From Coriobacteriia bacterium (GTDB lineage: Bacteria; Actinomycetota; Coriobacteriia; WRKU01; WQUG01): DNA of 53,441 bases. Numbering within the stretch: the stretch's first letter is position 1; every line of letters starts with the position of its first letter. The notes under the pieces are model-generated. The model was not told the origin of the DNA and did not search any database. It was given only the letters and a program-made list of their open reading frames with translations. A program made the position numbers and the translations under genes. The stretch lies in contig WQVN01000004.1 in NCBI GenBank assembly GCA_009785795.1, forward strand, positions 1-53,441, given 5' to 3'. Positions 51,824-53,441 of this stretch are shown in pieces.

Positions 51824-53441
51824 ATGAGTGGACAAGTTATTTTTCGTGCATCCGCAATATCAGAGTTGCCAGCGACGGTCTTGTCGCTGCTTCCTGATGC
51901 GCACAGTAAGAAAGTTTTCCTTGTTTCTGGAGGTTCGTTTACCGACTCATTTGCCGAGGAATTGCAAAAGCAAGGTATTTCTTTAGACTCCTTTGATGAA
52001 TTTTCCTCAAATCCTACCTATGATGATATTCTTGCTGGACTTGATGCCTTTAAGGCATCGCAAGCTGATTTGTTGATTTCTGTAGGTGGTAGAAGTGCCA
52101 TAGATTTGGCAAAGTGCATTCTGCTTTTCTCATCAGTTCCAGACGAGCATTTTCAAATTGATGCTCAAGGCGACGATGAGTCCAGTGCGGAAAAGGATAA
52201 AGCTGAGCCAACGTATCTTACTGCAGAGTACAGTAGTTCCAGCATTCCCCATCTGGCCATTCCCACAACAGCGGGATCAGGTAGTGAGGCGACCACGTTT
52301 TCTATAGTTCACATGAAAAAGCCATATGTGGTTGATAGTTCACATGCGATTCCCGAGTATGTTGCACTTGTTCCAGAATTTCTGCACGGACTGCCATCCT
52401 ATCAGAGAAAGACTGCAATTTTAGACGCACTGTGTCAATCCATAGAATCGTATTGGTCTGTCAAGTCAACTGACGAAAGCAAGGCTTATGCCAAAGAAGC
52501 AATCAAGCTTATTCTGAACAATTATCAGGATTATTTAGCTTCTGATGATGGTGGTGCTGCAGAGGTAATGCTTGAAGCAGCACACTTGGCTGGAAAAGCG
52601 ATCAATATTGCAGGAGTCACCGCAGCGAGCGCAATGAGCTATCAAATGACTTCTCTATATGGTATTGCTCATGGTCACGCGCTTGCGCTCTGCATGCCAA
52701 AAGTCTGGCGCTACATGATAGGCCACTTGGAGCGTTGTTCTGATGAGCGAGGTACTGACTATTTGGGAGAGATGTTCGCAGAGCTTGATGAGCTTTTTGG
52801 CTTCAATGAGCATAACCAGACGATTGAGTGGCTTGAAGCCCTTGTAAGAGACTTTGACATGCTTCCTCCCAAGTCTAAGAGTGCTGCAGACATGGGAAAG
52901 CTGAGAAGATCTGTTACTGTAGCGCAACTTGCAAATAATCCTATTAAGCTGACTAAGAAAATGGTCACATTCCTCTACAGACAAATTATTCCTTCGCTGG
53001 CAAAACATAGGAAAAAAGTGAGTCCAGCGCGCAAAGCAATACAACGGTTAAAGAAAGTAAAAGAGGTAGCACGTCGAATATCTTCGGTACTCTATCGTCG
53101 TGCAAAGTTTGATCTGGACGACACACTGGTCTTCTTTGTTTCCAATCAAGGAAAAGATTATTCGGGTCAATATCGTACGCTCTTTGAACAGGCTCATGCT
53201 GATGAGCGCTTCAATCAACTTCATTATGTTTGGGGCTTTAAAAAGAAATCGGTTACAAATTATCGATTTTTAGAACGAAAAGGATCAACACGTGTTGCCT
53301 CAAGAAATTCTCGCCGCTTCATCAACGTGATTTCGCAAGCACGCTTCCTGTGCTTTGATCATTATTTGCCCTATGGAGTAAAACTGCGCAAAAATCAAAT
53401 ACTTATTCCACCAGATACTGACATAGATACTTTTTTTGAAA
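51824..53441 (+). CDS. fusion: iron-ADH-fold dehydrogenase plus TagF-like glycerophosphotransferase, partial
   Basis: The frame is open to the last base, so the C-terminus is outside the window (539 codons visible). The first ~375 residues form an iron-containing alcohol-dehydrogenase fold: TTAGSGSEATTFS, DALCQSIESYWSV, and YGIAHGHALAL. Of the four usual metal ligands Asp201 and His283 are kept, but the positions normally His are Gln205 and Ser269. From ~432 a TagF/CDP-glycerol glycerophosphotransferase-type domain begins (TLVFFVSNQGKDYSGQYRTL, then FLCFDHYLPYGVKLRKNQIL). This suggests one polypeptide that makes and transfers an alcohol- or phosphonate-type headgroup to a surface polymer. The ATG at 51824 is used; upstream in-frame ATG 51791 and GTG 51809 are possible. 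Confidence 0.8.
   Translation, partial: MSGQVIFRASAISELPATVLSLLPDAHSKKVFLVSGGSFTDSFAEELQKQGISLDSFDEFSSNPTYDDILAGLDAFKASQADLLISVGGRSAIDLAKCILLFSSVPDEHFQIDAQGDDESSAEKDKAEPTYLTAEYSSSSIPHLAIPTTAGSGSEATTFSIVHMKKPYVVDSSHAIPEYVALVPEFLHGLPSYQRKTAILDALCQSIESYWSVKSTDESKAYAKEAIKLILNNYQDYLASDDGGAAEVMLEAAHLAGKAINIAGVTAASAMSYQMTSLYGIAHGHALALCMPKVWRYMIGHLERCSDERGTDYLGEMFAELDELFGFNEHNQTIEWLEALVRDFDMLPPKSKSAADMGKLRRSVTVAQLANNPIKLTKKMVTFLYRQIIPSLAKHRKKVSPARKAIQRLKKVKEVARRISSVLYRRAKFDLDDTLVFFVSNQGKDYSGQYRTLFEQAHADERFNQLHYVWGFKKKSVTNYRFLERKGSTRVASRNSRRFINVISQARFLCFDHYLPYGVKLRKNQILIPPDTDIDTFFE

Noticed and set aside
1-53441. CRISPR array
   Set aside because: No series of identical 24-40 base repeats with regular unique spacers was seen.

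Overview
The window looks like chromosomal DNA of a Gram-positive actinobacterium of moderate G+C content, most plausibly class Coriobacteriia (for example an Atopobium/Olsenella-like organism). This rests on several inferred traits: a gcvH / FHA / MerR neighbourhood resembling the mycobacterial gcvH-garA-Rv1828 order, a two-subunit glycyl-tRNA synthetase, frequent GTG and TTG starts, pilin-like proteins with C-terminal sorting signals, a TagGH-type exporter, and several starts without a Shine-Dalgarno that sit 7-8 nt after a -10 box (leaderless-type). The genus cannot be fixed from the sequence alone. Almost every gene is on the + strand.

Layout. 1-3000: 3' end of trmD, a signal peptidase I with a long proline-rich cytoplasmic extension, and rplJ-rplL behind an L10-type leader with an attenuator. 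3092-4909: a lone ParB-domain protein and a small membrane protein. 5095-8341: a two-gene MacB/LolCD-like ABC exporter. 8372-13328: lepA, a membrane protein, dusB and hemW. 13536-19739: a surface block made of a 1114-residue beta-helix adhesin with a VPSTG sorting signal, a pilin-like protein ending in IEPTG, and a secreted NlpC/P60 hydrolase. 19975-21758: an AT-rich, tightly overlapping cassette of unknown membrane proteins and a cysteine-cluster protein. 21786-25784: dapB, a DHFR-like reductase, a membrane protein and split transketolase. 25894-29396: ftsE-ftsX-ctp-smpB. 29612-34446: gcvH, gcvPA, gcvPB (no gcvT), a small conserved protein, an FHA protein and a MerR regulator. 34492-43232: apt, hrcA, dnaJ, rsmE, mtaB, glyQ, glyS and a PPDK/PEP-synthase regulator. 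43261-44902: recA-recX with a LexA-like operator and an intergenic hairpin.

44927-46999 is a small genomic island in tRNA-Ala(GGC). The intact tRNA lies at one end and a 45-nt copy of a tRNA-Ala 3' half at the other. Between them, on the - strand, are a PIN-domain toxin, an antitoxin-like small ORF and a membrane protein of unknown function. There is no intact integrase.

47071-53441: an ElyC/SanA-type protein, a membrane protein, a TagG/TagH-like polysaccharide ABC exporter, a LicC-like nucleotidyltransferase, and a large partial ORF that runs off the window. That ORF fuses an iron-ADH-fold domain to a TagF-like glycerophosphotransferase domain. Together these suggest synthesis and export of an alditol-phosphate or phosphonate-modified cell-surface polymer. 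I regard this cluster, the tRNA island and the 19975-21758 cassette as the most interesting parts of the window.
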